Shown piece by piece: positions 20,979-29,788 of a DNA stretch of 64,000 bases (positions are counted from its first letter, which is position 1; every line of letters begins with the position of its first letter). The notes beneath the pieces are model-generated. The model searched no databases. It was not told where the DNA came from and worked only from the letters and a program-made list of their open reading frames with translations. The DNA is from Pseudoxanthomonas koreensis_A (lineage in GTDB: Bacteria; Pseudomonadota; Gammaproteobacteria; Xanthomonadales; Xanthomonadaceae): contig NZ_CP169056.1 in NCBI RefSeq assembly GCF_041890415.1, positions 2,356,001-2,420,000 on the forward strand. Reading direction: 5' to 3'. A program made the translations under genes and the position numbers.

Positions 20979-21794
20979 ATGCAAGCACGCCACATCCGCC
21001 GCCGCCAGGGCGGCTTCACGCTGGTCGAGATGGCCGTGGTCCTGGTCATCATCGGCGTCATCATCGGTGCGGTCATGATCGGCCGCGACGTCCAGCGCAA
21101 CGCCGAATACACCCGGATCAAGCAGAAGTTCGTCGATCAGTGGGTGGTGGTCTACAACACCTACAACCAGCGCCTCGGCGTGCCGGTGGGCGACAGCCAG
21201 AGCGCACCGCGGCTGATGGTCAACGGCGCCAACTTCTCCGGCACCGGCGGCAACCTGTCCGGCGGCGACATGACCAACGCGCAGCTGCCCAACGCCATCT
21301 GCCGCGCACAGGCCGGTCCGAACATGACCCGCCCGTTCGAGAACGGCGCCGATTTCGACCTGCGCATGCTCGTGCGCCGCGCCGGCATCACCCTGCCGCC
21401 GGGCCGTGGTGACGGCATGGAAGACCGCTACGTCTACCTGGACACCAACGGCAACCCGCAGGAAATCCAGATCTGCTTCCAGTGGAATCCGCCGGGCACC
21501 GGCTCCGGTTCGGGCAACGTGATGGTCATCACCGGCCTGACCCCTGACCTGGCCCGCGCTCTGGACCAGATGGTCGACGGCAAGCCCGACGCCCAGAACG
21601 GCGCGTTCCGCCAGGAAGGCGTGGTGGCCCGTTCCGGCCCCAACGCCGATCCGACCGCGCCCGGCCTGGAGTGGGCTGGCAACAACACCCAGAGCATGAG
21701 CGGCGGGGCCGCCGGCGATGCCACCACCGATGGCATGAACAGCGACATCGAGCAGGTGCTGACCCTGGTCGCCCATCTGAAGATGAACCAGTAA
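20979..21794 (+). CDS. Type IV prepilin-like protein, putative pilin 1
   Basis: 271 residues from ATG 20979. Class III signal: RRRQGG, then FTLVEMAVVLVIIGVIIGAV, with cleavage predicted after Gly12 and the conserved Glu at +5 (Glu17). The body has paired cysteines (NAICRAQ, IQICFQW) and a block LPPGRGDGMEDRYVYLDTNG. It ends VAHLKMNQ, almost the same as the pilin at 32746 (VAYLKMNQ), with which it is clearly paralogous. It is the first gene of a co-directional assembly locus; position and size suggest a main or alternative pilus subunit. No prepilin peptidase gene is in the window. Confidence 0.85.
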   Translation: MQARHIRRRQGGFTLVEMAVVLVIIGVIIGAVMIGRDVQRNAEYTRIKQKFVDQWVVVYNTYNQRLGVPVGDSQSAPRLMVNGANFSGTGGNLSGGDMTNAQLPNAICRAQAGPNMTRPFENGADFDLRMLVRRAGITLPPGRGDGMEDRYVYLDTNGNPQEIQICFQWNPPGTGSGSGNVMVITGLTPDLARALDQMVDGKPDAQNGAFRQEGVVARSGPNADPTAPGLEWAGNNTQSMSGGAAGDATTDGMNSDIEQVLTLVAHLKMNQ

Positions 21795-21801
21795 CGCCGC
21801 C

Positions 21802-22350
21802 ATGAAGCCATCCTCCATGCTCTCGCGCCTGCGCCAGTCACGGCGCACGTCGCTGACGCTTTTTGCCATCACCCTGGGTGCCCTGGTGGTGGCCGCGGCG
21901 TGGTTCCTCGGCGCGCGTTCGTCCCTGGCCGACGCCTACCAGCGCCTGGGCAACCGCAACCAGGCGCTGTCGGAGGCGCAGGTGCGTGAGCAGGAGGCCC
22001 GGCTGCGGGTGGAATACGCGCAATCGGCCAAGCAACTGGTGACCGCCGCGCAGGCCCACGGCCTGCAACCGGATGCCTGGGGCGAGCGCCTGATCAATCT
22101 GCGCCAGAGCCAGATGGGCCGCGAGGAAGCCGCCTCGCTGCTGGGCGCGGTGGGACGCGACAGCGACCGGATCTTCGGTGCCGAAGCATTCGAGCTGTCG
22201 GTCACCCACCCGGACGAAGGCCTGTTCGATACGCCCGATGCCGTGGACCGCGCGCCATCGCCGCTGTCGCTGACCCTGCGCGGCAGCCTGCTGTTCCGCA
22301 CCGCCGCCACCGGTGGCGGTGCGGCCCTCCTGCCCGAGGCCGCACCATGA
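21802..22350 (+). CDS. PilO/GspM/MshJ-like inner-membrane assembly protein
   Basis: 182 residues from ATG 21802, 7 bp after pilin 1. One transmembrane helix at about residues 17-38 (SLTLFAITLGALVVAAAWFLG) is followed by a heptad-rich helix (about 40-75), then a small periplasmic domain. This is the architecture of PilO, GspM and MshJ, which dimerise with PilN/GspL to form the inner-membrane alignment complex. Sequence identity to named families is not obvious by eye, so the assignment rests on topology and on the next gene, which overlaps by 4 bp and looks like GspL/PilMN. Confidence 0.6.
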   Translation: MKPSSMLSRLRQSRRTSLTLFAITLGALVVAAAWFLGARSSLADAYQRLGNRNQALSEAQVREQEARLRVEYAQSAKQLVTAAQAHGLQPDAWGERLINLRQSQMGREEAASLLGAVGRDSDRIFGAEAFELSVTHPDEGLFDTPDAVDRAPSPLSLTLRGSLLFRTAATGGGAALLPEAAP

Positions 22351-23756
22351 GCCTGCTCCTGCTGGTCCAGCAGCAAAACAACTGGCTGACCTTCGACAGC
22401 GGCAACGTCAGCCGCAACGATGCGCGGCCGCGGCTGCAGCGCGCGGCGATGGTGGTGGCCGATTTCGAAGGCGCCGTCAGCGACGTGATCTCGCTGGAGG
22501 GCAGCCCCGCGCACGCGGTGGCCCTGATCGAGAAGCGGCTGCGCTCCGACGGCCTGATCGACGGCGAAAGCAAGATCCTGATCCACAAGACCCGCACTGT
22601 CGGCGCCGGCTACCAGACCCTGTTCACCGCGGTCCCGCTGGAAACCTGGCAGCAGACCTACGCATGGGCCGAGGCCCAGCCCGACCATTGCCTGCTGGTG
22701 CCGGCGACCTCGCTGCTGTTCAACGCGCTCAAGCCGGGCCAGGCGGTGGTGCTGCAGTCCGGGCGCCAGCTCAGCGTGCTGGCGATGCTCAAGCACGACG
22801 TGATCTACCGCAGCTCCCTGGCCTACAGCGACGACCCGGAAGACCTGGCGATGACCGCCGGCGCCCTGGCCGAGCAGTTTGCCGATGACCTGGCCCGCGG
22901 CGAGGACAACCTGGAACCGCTGGACGTGAAGTGGTGCCCGGTGCTGGTGCGCCGCCCGGACGAAGGCCAGCCCTGGCTGGACGACAGCCTGCGCGAGATC
23001 TTCTCCGCGCGCAGCGGCCTGCAGGTGGCGACCGTGCCGGTGCGCCGCGTGCTCGACGCCAGCGGCAACGAATTCCGCAGCGGCGCGGCGTGGATGGAAG
23101 CCACGGCCAGCGCGGCGATCGCGGTCAATCCCGGCGCCAGCCGCGCTGCCTATCTGGCCGAATGGGCTTTGCCGCTGGCAAGCGCGGCCTCGCTGGTGTT
23201 CGCCCTGGTGCTGGGCGCGCTGGGCACACGCTGGACCCTGAGTGCGCACGAGGCCAACAACCGCGCCGAACAACTCAACGAGCAGATCGGCCAGATCGAC
23301 GCACGGGTGGACGCCATCCGCGGCGACCAGGGCGTGTCCGACAACTTCCCCGCCGTGCTGGCGTTCGTCGAACGCGCGCGCGCCCTGCAGCAGGGTGTCG
23401 ACCCGGTCTCGGGCCTGGCCCAGGTCCGCGAGGCGGCCGCCAACGAGGTCCGGATCCTGCGGGTAAGGGTCGAACAGCCCGTCGCGCCCGGTACCCCCGT
23501 GCGCGCCGACGCCAACCTGCCCGACATCCGCGAGCCCACCCTGCGCGTGGATGGCGTGGTCGATCCCGGCCGCGGCATGCCGGGCATGCAGATCGCCGGT
23601 TTCGTCGAGCGCCTGCGTCGCGCCGGCTACGATCCGGTCCCGCTGGATCCGCAGGCCGGTGCCGGCGCCAGCCGCTCGGCCGGTGGCTTCTTCTCCTACC
23701 TGCTCAAGCGCGTGCCTGCGCCGGCGCCGGGCACTGCCAGCGGAGCCACCCCATGA
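22347..23756 (+). CDS. GspL / PilM-PilN-like platform protein (MshI type)
   Basis: 469 residues, ATG 22347 overlapping the previous stop. A cytoplasmic N-terminal domain of about 270 residues looks actin-like in the PilM/GspL manner (ADFEGAVSDVISLEG; LLVPATSLLFNAL). A transmembrane helix follows at about 271-293 (EWALPLASAASLVFALVLGA), then a coiled-coil stretch (ANNRAEQLNEQIGQIDARVDA) and a periplasmic ferredoxin-like end. It thus combines PilM and PilN functions in one chain, as GspL and MshI do. Expected to link the assembly ATPase to the envelope-spanning complex. Confidence 0.65.
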   Translation: MSLLLLVQQQNNWLTFDSGNVSRNDARPRLQRAAMVVADFEGAVSDVISLEGSPAHAVALIEKRLRSDGLIDGESKILIHKTRTVGAGYQTLFTAVPLETWQQTYAWAEAQPDHCLLVPATSLLFNALKPGQAVVLQSGRQLSVLAMLKHDVIYRSSLAYSDDPEDLAMTAGALAEQFADDLARGEDNLEPLDVKWCPVLVRRPDEGQPWLDDSLREIFSARSGLQVATVPVRRVLDASGNEFRSGAAWMEATASAAIAVNPGASRAAYLAEWALPLASAASLVFALVLGALGTRWTLSAHEANNRAEQLNEQIGQIDARVDAIRGDQGVSDNFPAVLAFVERARALQQGVDPVSGLAQVREAAANEVRILRVRVEQPVAPGTPVRADANLPDIREPTLRVDGVVDPGRGMPGMQIAGFVERLRRAGYDPVPLDPQAGAGASRSAGGFFSYLLKRVPAPAPGTASGATP

Positions 23757-24313
23757 AGATGAAGTACACCGCCGCACTTGCACTGGCGGTCTGGCTGGCA
23801 GTGGCCGGCTGGCTGGCCAGCATGGTGATCGCCAAGCCTGCCGTGCTGCGGCTGGGCAACCAGGCCGACGAAACCGCGGCCATGGCCGAACTGCGCAACG
23901 GGATCAACCGCAACCGCCAGGTCACCGAGTCGGTCTCCTCGCTGCGCCAGGCGATCCCGTACACCGGCCCGGCGCAGACGCTGATCGCCCTGCCGGCGCC
24001 CGCGCCGGCAACGCCGGCTGTCGATGCCGCCAACAGCCCGGGGCAACGCGGCTATGGCACCAGCGGCCGCGGCGGCGCGCCAGCCTCGGCCGACCCGACC
24101 ACGCCGATGGTGACCCTGGTCCTGAACACCGACGGCCATCGCAGCGCCATCGTCAACGGCGAGCACGTGCGCGCCGGATCGCGCCTGGCCAGCGGCGCCC
24201 GGGTCCGCGCCATCGGCCCGGACTGGGTGCGCATCGACGATCCGTCCGGTACCGCACAGACCTACCAGGTGCGCAACGCGCTGGCACCGCAACGTGACGG
24301 GGGCATGCAGTGA
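23753..24313 (+). CDS. MshK/GspC-like bitopic membrane protein
   Basis: 186 residues, ATG 23753 overlapping the previous gene by 4 bp. An N-terminal anchor (about residues 5-25, ALALAVWLAVAGWLASMVI) and an Ala/Pro linker precede a C-terminal small beta domain: PMVTLVLNTDGHRSAIVNGEHVRAGSRLASGARVRAIG. This resembles the homology region of GspC, PilP and MshK, which contacts the secretin N-domains ('INGE.V..G' type strand pattern). Its role is probably coupling of inner-membrane platform and secretin. Assignment is by topology and position between GspL-like and secretin genes. Confidence 0.55.
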   Translation: MKMKYTAALALAVWLAVAGWLASMVIAKPAVLRLGNQADETAAMAELRNGINRNRQVTESVSSLRQAIPYTGPAQTLIALPAPAPATPAVDAANSPGQRGYGTSGRGGAPASADPTTPMVTLVLNTDGHRSAIVNGEHVRAGSRLASGARVRAIGPDWVRIDDPSGTAQTYQVRNALAPQRDGGMQ

Positions 24314-24945
24314 CCCTGCGCCGGCACACGTCCCTGCTCTGGCTTGCCGGCGCCGCCATCGTCGCCGGCCTGGTGCTGGTGTTTGCGCTGCGCACCGGCG
24401 CCGAGCGCACGCAACCGGCGACATCGGCAGCGGCACCGGCAGCCGCCGCGGCCACCACAGCCCACACCCCGGCTGCACCGGCCGCCACCACGCCCACCGA
24501 CACCCCGCCATGGCTGGGCGGCGGCAGCGGCGGCAGCCAGAAGGCCGGCGCACCGGCGGCAACGCGGGCGCTGTCGGCCATTTCCGCACCGGCGCCGAGC
24601 GCGGCCGAGCAAGCCCGCACCGTGGCGACACTGCGCGAGCAGGCCGTGCGCAACGAGCGCACCGCCGACGAACTGCTGCGCCAGATCGATACGATGCAGG
24701 CCACCGGCCAGACACCGCCCGGGGTCAACCTGGAGGCGCTGCGCAGCAACCTGCTGGTGACCAAGCGTGCCCAGGTGCTGGCGCGCGAACTGGCCGAACT
24801 GACCCAGCAGCCGCAGGGGGCCGACCGCCAGCAGCGCATCCTCGCCATCACCTCCGAGTTGCAGCAACTGCAGGGGCAGTTGCGCTACGACGTGGGTACC
24901 CCCACCGCTGCCGTGCCCGCCTCCCCGCCGGGCGGGAGGCCATGA
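24310..24945 (+). CDS. Bitopic membrane protein with Ala/Pro linker and helical C-terminus
   Basis: Not assignable to a family. 211 residues from a GTG start overlapping the previous stop (GTGA). One N-terminal membrane helix (about residues 8-27), a low-complexity Ala/Pro/Thr segment (about 37-68), then Gly/Ser and a long, charged helical region (about 97-190, AAEQARTVATLREQAVRNERTAD onwards) likely to form a coiled coil. The tight overlap on both sides places it in the pilus operon. A structural part of the inner-membrane or periplasmic complex is inferred. Confidence 0.6.
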   Translation: MTLRRHTSLLWLAGAAIVAGLVLVFALRTGAERTQPATSAAAPAAAAATTAHTPAAPAATTPTDTPPWLGGGSGGSQKAGAPAATRALSAISAPAPSAAEQARTVATLREQAVRNERTADELLRQIDTMQATGQTPPGVNLEALRSNLLVTKRAQVLARELAELTQQPQGADRQQRILAITSELQQLQGQLRYDVGTPTAAVPASPPGGRP

Positions 24946-24946
24946 C

Positions 24947-25705
24947 ATGCGCCGGTGCGGCGTGCCCGCCCGGCACACCGGCTTCACCCTGGTCGAAGTG
25001 GCCGTGGTGGCCGGCATCCTCGGCCTGCTGGCATTGACCATGACGTCGGCCTTCGCAGGCATGGAACAGGCGCGCCAGCAGAACACCGCGCAGGCGCACG
25101 CCGAGGCCGCGCGCCAGGCGCTGCGAACCTTCGTGCTGCGCAACAAGCGGCTGCCGTGCCCGGACAACAGCACCTTCGGCGACCGCGGCCGCGAAGCCAA
25201 CGGCGCAGCCAGTTGCCCCGGCGACCTGCGCGTGGGCTGGCTGCCCTACGAAAGCCTGGGCCTGCAGGTTCCGGTGCGCTCGCAGCGGCTGCGCTACGGC
25301 GTGCATCGCGGCACCAACGCCGACCTGGTCGCGCCGCTGCATGGCGCGGTGGACGGCCCGGACCTGGAAGGCACCGGTGGCCTGGCACGGGCACTGGCCA
25401 CCGCCGCGATGGCCGCGCCATCCACCGACCAGCCGTATTACTCCGCCGCCAACGCCACCTCGTCCACCGATGCCTGCGCCGGTGCCGATCCGGTCAACCC
25501 GGCGTTCGTGGTGGCCGCGCCCGCCACCGACCGCGATGCCGATGGCGGCGCCCATCCCGGTTTCGACGGCCCCAACCGCGGCTTTGCCACCAGCAGCCCC
25601 TGCGTGGCTGCACCGGCCCGCCCGGCAACCGACGTCTATGACGACGTGGTCGTAGCCGAAAGCGCCACCACCCTGCTCGGCTGGCTCAGCGCCGCCACCC
25701 GATGA
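24947..25705 (+). CDS. Minor prepilin 2 with the CPD/GWLP motif set
   Basis: 252 residues from ATG 24947. Prepilin signal RHTG, then FTLVEVAVVAGILGLLALTM, with predicted cleavage after Gly12 and Glu at +5. The mature part carries NKRLPCPDNSTFGDRGREA..SCPG..GWLPYESLGL, a motif set shared with three later prepilins of this cluster, and several further cysteines (DACAGADP, SSPCVAAP). The loop DRDADGG may bind calcium. Probably a minor pilin or priming subunit. Confidence 0.75.
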   Translation: MRRCGVPARHTGFTLVEVAVVAGILGLLALTMTSAFAGMEQARQQNTAQAHAEAARQALRTFVLRNKRLPCPDNSTFGDRGREANGAASCPGDLRVGWLPYESLGLQVPVRSQRLRYGVHRGTNADLVAPLHGAVDGPDLEGTGGLARALATAAMAAPSTDQPYYSAANATSSTDACAGADPVNPAFVVAAPATDRDADGGAHPGFDGPNRGFATSSPCVAAPARPATDVYDDVVVAESATTLLGWLSAATR

Positions 25706-25737
25706 CATTCCTCCGCCTTTCCTGAAGGTCCGAACCG

Positions 25738-27477
25738 ATGAGCCTGAACCCGTCCACACTCCGGAACCGTACCGCGCCGCGCCTGCTCGCCATTGCGATC
25801 GGCACCCTGGTACTGGCTTCCTGCAGTACGCCGCGCAGCGTGCGCTCGCTGCCCAAGACCGAACACAAGGCGCTCGAGCGCGTCGGCACCGCCCTGGTCG
25901 AGGAATCAGAGCGCCTGGCCAACCGCCACGATGAAGTGCGCGAGCAACTGGAGCGCTATGCACCGGCACCGGAACCGCCGGCACCGATGGCCCCGGTGTA
26001 CGACCCGCTGGAGAACAGCGTGGTCAGCCTGAGCATGTACGACGCCGACGTCGGCCAGTTGCTGTGGGCCCTGGCCGGCGAGCTGAAGATGAACCTGATC
26101 GTGGATCCGCGGGTGCTGGAACAGCGCCAGCGCGCCAGCCTGCACCTGCGCAACGTGACCGCGCGCGAGGTCTACAACCACATCCTCGAAGCGTTCGACC
26201 TCAACGGCGAGGTGCGCGGTGGTGCGCTGGTGGTCTCGCAGATGAGCGAGCGCATCTTCAACGTGGACATGCTCGATTCGAGCATCGCCCTGGACCTGTC
26301 CACCGGCGGCGACGTGTTCGGCGCAGGCATGCAGAGCGCCGGTGGCGGCGGCGGCCAGTCGCTGCGCGGCAACCTGACCATGACCGGTGCGGTGGGCAAG
26401 GACAACGACCCGTACAAGCAGCTCGATTCGGCGCTCAAGACCATCCTGGGCACCGACCAGCCCGCCGCCGCCGCGGCGCGCGGCCCGGACGCCCCGCCGC
26501 CGCCGGAGGCTGCGCGGTTCAACCTGGATGCCGGCAGCGGCACCCTGTACGTGCGCGCCCGCCCCTCGCAGATGCGCGCGGTGGAAGACCTGATCGACCA
26601 CAGCAAGAAGAAGATGCGCCGGCAGGTGCTGGTGGAGGCGCAGATCCTGGACGTCTCGCTCAGCGACAACTCCAACTACGGCGTGGACTGGAACCTGCTG
26701 CGCAACCGCGTGGCCGGCCTGTACGGGACCGACCCGGCGATCATCACCCCGATGCCCGCGATTCCCGCCGATCCGGAACTGGGCTTTCCCGGTGATCCCA
26801 ACCTGCTGCCGTACCAGCGCTATGGCCGCTTCGACGCGCAGCGCCGGCAGATCGTGTTTCCCAACCAGACCGTGGGTTCGAGCCTGGGCCGCGCCGCGGG
26901 CCTGAGCTACGTCAGCGACACCTTCTCGGCCGCGTTGAACGTGCTGCGCACCTTCGGCAACGTCAAGGTGCTGTCCAACCCCAGCGTGCGGGTGCGCAAC
27001 GGCAGCCCGGCCTACCTGAGCGTGGGCACCAACATCCGCTACGTGACCAAGTCCACCACCAACGTCTCCAGCGGCGGCGGCGGCTTCAACACCTCCTCCG
27101 ACATCCAGACCGACTCGCTGTTCTCCGGCGTGGTGATCGGCGTGGCACCGATGATCCACGAGAACGGCACGGTGGAACTGCTGGTGCATCCGATGCAGAC
27201 CGAGGTGGTGCCGGGCAGCCTGGCACTGCAGACGTTCCCCAACGGCAACGCGGTGACCCTGCCGGTGATCAACGTCAAGGGCATCACCACCACCTTGAAC
27301 CTGCGCAATGGCGACACGGTGATGCTGGGCGGCCTGATCGACCAGAAGGGCGCCACCGACGACAGGGGCATCCCGGGCCTGTCGGATATCCCCGGCATCG
27401 GCCGCCTGTTCGGCGCGCGCGGCAAGACCCACGAAACCCGTGAGCTGGTCCTGGTCCTGCGGGTGAAGGTGATCTGA
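25738..27477 (+). CDS. mshL: MSHA-type pilus secretin, MshL-like lipoprotein
   Basis: 579 residues from ATG 25738. A lipoprotein signal with lipobox LVLASC (Cys29) is followed by secretin N-domains at about residues 90-180 (LLWALAGELKMNLIVDPRV) and 255-330 (GSGTLYVRARPSQMRAVEDLI). The C-terminal secretin gate domain ends with the diagnostic GGLIDQKGATDDRGIPGLSDIPGIGRLFGARGKTHE..RELVLVLRVKVI. It forms the outer-membrane channel through which the pilus passes. Of the secretin families it looks closest to MshL (VRGGALVVSQMSERIFNVD; GVDWNLL). No separate pilotin gene is apparent; the lipid anchor may make one unnecessary. Confidence 0.88.
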   Translation: MSLNPSTLRNRTAPRLLAIAIGTLVLASCSTPRSVRSLPKTEHKALERVGTALVEESERLANRHDEVREQLERYAPAPEPPAPMAPVYDPLENSVVSLSMYDADVGQLLWALAGELKMNLIVDPRVLEQRQRASLHLRNVTAREVYNHILEAFDLNGEVRGGALVVSQMSERIFNVDMLDSSIALDLSTGGDVFGAGMQSAGGGGGQSLRGNLTMTGAVGKDNDPYKQLDSALKTILGTDQPAAAAARGPDAPPPPEAARFNLDAGSGTLYVRARPSQMRAVEDLIDHSKKKMRRQVLVEAQILDVSLSDNSNYGVDWNLLRNRVAGLYGTDPAIITPMPAIPADPELGFPGDPNLLPYQRYGRFDAQRRQIVFPNQTVGSSLGRAAGLSYVSDTFSAALNVLRTFGNVKVLSNPSVRVRNGSPAYLSVGTNIRYVTKSTTNVSSGGGGFNTSSDIQTDSLFSGVVIGVAPMIHENGTVELLVHPMQTEVVPGSLALQTFPNGNAVTLPVINVKGITTTLNLRNGDTVMLGGLIDQKGATDDRGIPGLSDIPGIGRLFGARGKTHETRELVLVLRVKVI

Positions 27478-28346
27478 TGAGCCTGATCTACGACGCGCTG
27501 CGGCAGTCGGCACCCGATGGTGCCGGCACCGCCGTGCCCGCGTCGTCGCAGCGGCACCCGCCTTCGGGCTGGTGGCGTCGCCCGCTGCCGTGGCTGGTGG
27601 CCGGCGTACTGGTCGCCGGCCCGCTGGGCTTCCTGCTGGCGCGCCAGACCACGCCAGTGCAGACGCCCACCGCCCCACCTGTAGGAGCCGGCCTTGCCGG
27701 CGACCGCGGTGGCCAACCAGATCCCGCCACCCTATCCACGCCCGCCGCCACAACCGCGCTGGCGCTGACCACCGATCCCGCACCGACGGCCGCCATTTCC
27801 GCACCCGTCATTGCACCGCCGGCGGCTACCGCCACGCCGCCACCCGCTGCCGTCGCCACGGCACCGCCGCCCGCATCCACGGCCAATCGCGACATCCAGG
27901 TCGTGGCCTCGAAGATCGAGGTCTCGGTCAGGGACACATCCACACCGCAGCGTGGTGGCGTGGACGCCGTGGATGCCGACGCGGCCAAGGTGCGCGAAGC
28001 GATGGGCGCATTGCACGCGGCGGTCGGCGATGCCGACGCAGCGGCCACCGGCGCGGCGATCGCCCGCCTGGAAGCGCTGCTGCCGGCGCAGAGCCTGACC
28101 CTGCTGCGCGCCCGCGCCTGGGCCGCGCACGGCCACAGCGACCTGGCCGAGGCCCGGCGCCTGTACCGCGCCATCCTCGACCGCGTGCCCGACGACGAGC
28201 ACGCCAGCATCAACCTGGCCCTGCTGGACGCGCGCCGCGGCGACGTGGACCAGGCACGCGCGCGGCTGGACCGCCTGGCCTCGCGCAACGCGCGCTCGCC
28301 GCAGGTGCTGCGTGCGCTGGCCGAGCTGGAGGCCGCACACCCATGA
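27477..28346 (+). CDS. MshN/GspB-like TPR membrane protein containing a translated chromosomal repeat
   Basis: 289 residues, ATG 27477 overlapping the mshL stop (TGATG). The opening MSLIYDALRQS is that of the GspB/MshN group. A membrane helix lies at about residues 37-55, then a long Ala/Pro/Thr periplasmic linker (56-140). Two or three TPR-like helix pairs end the protein (SLTLLRARAWAAHGHSDLAE; INLALLDARRGDVDQARARL). Residues 69-78 (VGAGLAGDRG) are encoded by a full copy of the palindromic repeat at 27680-27709, read in a frame without stops. In relatives this protein assists secretin assembly together with the ExeA/MshM ATPase encoded next. Confidence 0.75.
   Translation: MSLIYDALRQSAPDGAGTAVPASSQRHPPSGWWRRPLPWLVAGVLVAGPLGFLLARQTTPVQTPTAPPVGAGLAGDRGGQPDPATLSTPAATTALALTTDPAPTAAISAPVIAPPAATATPPPAAVATAPPPASTANRDIQVVASKIEVSVRDTSTPQRGGVDAVDADAAKVREAMGALHAAVGDADAAATGAAIARLEALLPAQSLTLLRARAWAAHGHSDLAEARRLYRAILDRVPDDEHASINLALLDARRGDVDQARARLDRLASRNARSPQVLRALAELEAAHP
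27680..27709 (+). repeat. Palindromic repeat inside a coding sequence
   Basis: A 30-bp forward copy (TGTAGGAGCCGGCCTTGCCG followed by GCGACCGCGG) lies in frame within the MshN-like gene and encodes VGAGLAGDRG. The TAG of the element is out of frame. It falls in the flexible periplasmic linker after the transmembrane helix. Confidence 0.9.
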
Positions 28347-29788
28347 ATCCGGCCCTGGCCCGTCACCTGCAAACGCTGGGGCTGGAGCGCGCGCCGTTCC
28401 CGCCCACGCCGGACGCGGCCGCCTACTTCCTGACCCCGCTGCTGGAACGCGAGCTGGTGGAGGCCACCCACGCACTCAACACGCGCGCCGGCTTCGTCCT
28501 GCTGACCGGCGAGGTGGGCACCGGCAAGAGCACCTTCCTGCGCCGCCTGCTGCATGCACTGGAAAGCGAAGGCGTGGCGGTGTCGCTGGTGTTCAACACC
28601 TTCCTGCAGGGCGCCGACCTGCTGGCCGCGGTGCTGCGCGACTTCGGGCTCAAGCCGCAGGACAACCCGGCCGCCGACATCGAGCGGCTCAACCGCTTCC
28701 TGGTCGAACGCTGGAACAAGCAGAGCTCCTGCGTGCTGGTGATCGACGATGCGCAGAACCTGACCCTGGAAAGCCTGGAACTGCTGCGCCTGCTGACCGG
28801 CCTGGAAACCGGCCAGGAGAAGCTGCTGCAGATCGTCCTGGCCGGGCAGCCGGAACTGCGCGACAACCTGGAGCAGCCGCGCATCCGCCAGCTCACCAGC
28901 CGCATCTGCAAGCACGTGCGGCTGGAACCGATGGACGCATCGCAGACCGGCGCCTATGTCGATTTCCGCCTGGCCGCAGCCGGTGCCGGCGACGGCATCG
29001 TCATGCAGCCCGATGCGGTCGCTGCGCTGCACCGGGCCAGTGGCGGCAACCCGCGCCGCATCCACCTGATCATGGACCGCTGCCTGTACGGCCTGTACAC
29101 CCAGCCGGACGGCCGGCGCCAGGTGGATGCGCACCTGGTGCGCACCGCAGCCGGCCAGTCCGGCGCGCTGCCCGCACGGCGGCGGCGACGCCCGCCGGCA
29201 CTGGCCACCGCCGCGTCGGTGGGCGTGGCCGCCTGCCTGGTGCTGGCCGGGCTGGGATTGCGCGGCGGCGAGTCGCGCGCCGAGGCCACCGCGGCGGTGA
29301 CCACCGCCGCACCCGACACACCCGCGCCGGTGCCGGCCATGGCCGGGTTCGACAGTGCCTGGCAGGGCTGCCTGCAGCGTTTCGCACGCGGCCAGGCGCA
29401 CCTGCAACCGGTCAGCGATGCCTGGGCGCAGCGCCTGGCCGGGCGCACGGACGTGTGCCTGCGGCGCGAGGCCGGTGGCTGGACCGCCGCCTGGCCGGTG
29501 ACCCTGCGCGCCGAACACTTCGTGTCGGCCAGCGCCAACGACCGCGTGCGCGAAGTGCAGGCGCTGCTGCACGCCGACGGCCACTACGACGGCGCACTGG
29601 ACGGCCTGTACGGCCCGCGCACGCGCCAGGCGCTGGCGCGCTTCCAGGCCGGCAACAACCTGCCCGCCACCGGCGCGCCCGACCCGGCCACCCTGTTCCT
29701 GCTCGACGCACGCCTGGCCGATGCGCTACCGGCCGCCCCATCCATACCATCCATCCCCACGGAATCCATGCACCATGGCCACGGTTGA
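28343..29788 (+). CDS. MshM/ExeA-like AAA ATPase with C-terminal peptidoglycan-binding domain
   Basis: 481 residues from ATG 28343, overlapping the previous stop. The cytoplasmic AAA domain has Walker A GEVGTGKST at 56-64, Walker B CVLVIDDAQNL and the GNPRRIHL sensor segment. A membrane helix at about residues 290-307 (ATAASVGVAACLVLAGLGL) follows an Arg-rich stretch. The periplasmic end at about 405-465 is a PG_binding_1 domain (VREVQALLHADGHYDGALDGLYGPRTRQALARF). In ExeA, ATP-driven remodelling with peptidoglycan binding opens the wall for secretin assembly. Its end overlaps the next gene start by 14 bp. Confidence 0.85.
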   Translation: MNPALARHLQTLGLERAPFPPTPDAAAYFLTPLLERELVEATHALNTRAGFVLLTGEVGTGKSTFLRRLLHALESEGVAVSLVFNTFLQGADLLAAVLRDFGLKPQDNPAADIERLNRFLVERWNKQSSCVLVIDDAQNLTLESLELLRLLTGLETGQEKLLQIVLAGQPELRDNLEQPRIRQLTSRICKHVRLEPMDASQTGAYVDFRLAAAGAGDGIVMQPDAVAALHRASGGNPRRIHLIMDRCLYGLYTQPDGRRQVDAHLVRTAAGQSGALPARRRRRPPALATAASVGVAACLVLAGLGLRGGESRAEATAAVTTAAPDTPAPVPAMAGFDSAWQGCLQRFARGQAHLQPVSDAWAQRLAGRTDVCLRREAGGWTAAWPVTLRAEHFVSASANDRVREVQALLHADGHYDGALDGLYGPRTRQALARFQAGNNLPATGAPDPATLFLLDARLADALPAAPSIPSIPTESMHHGHG

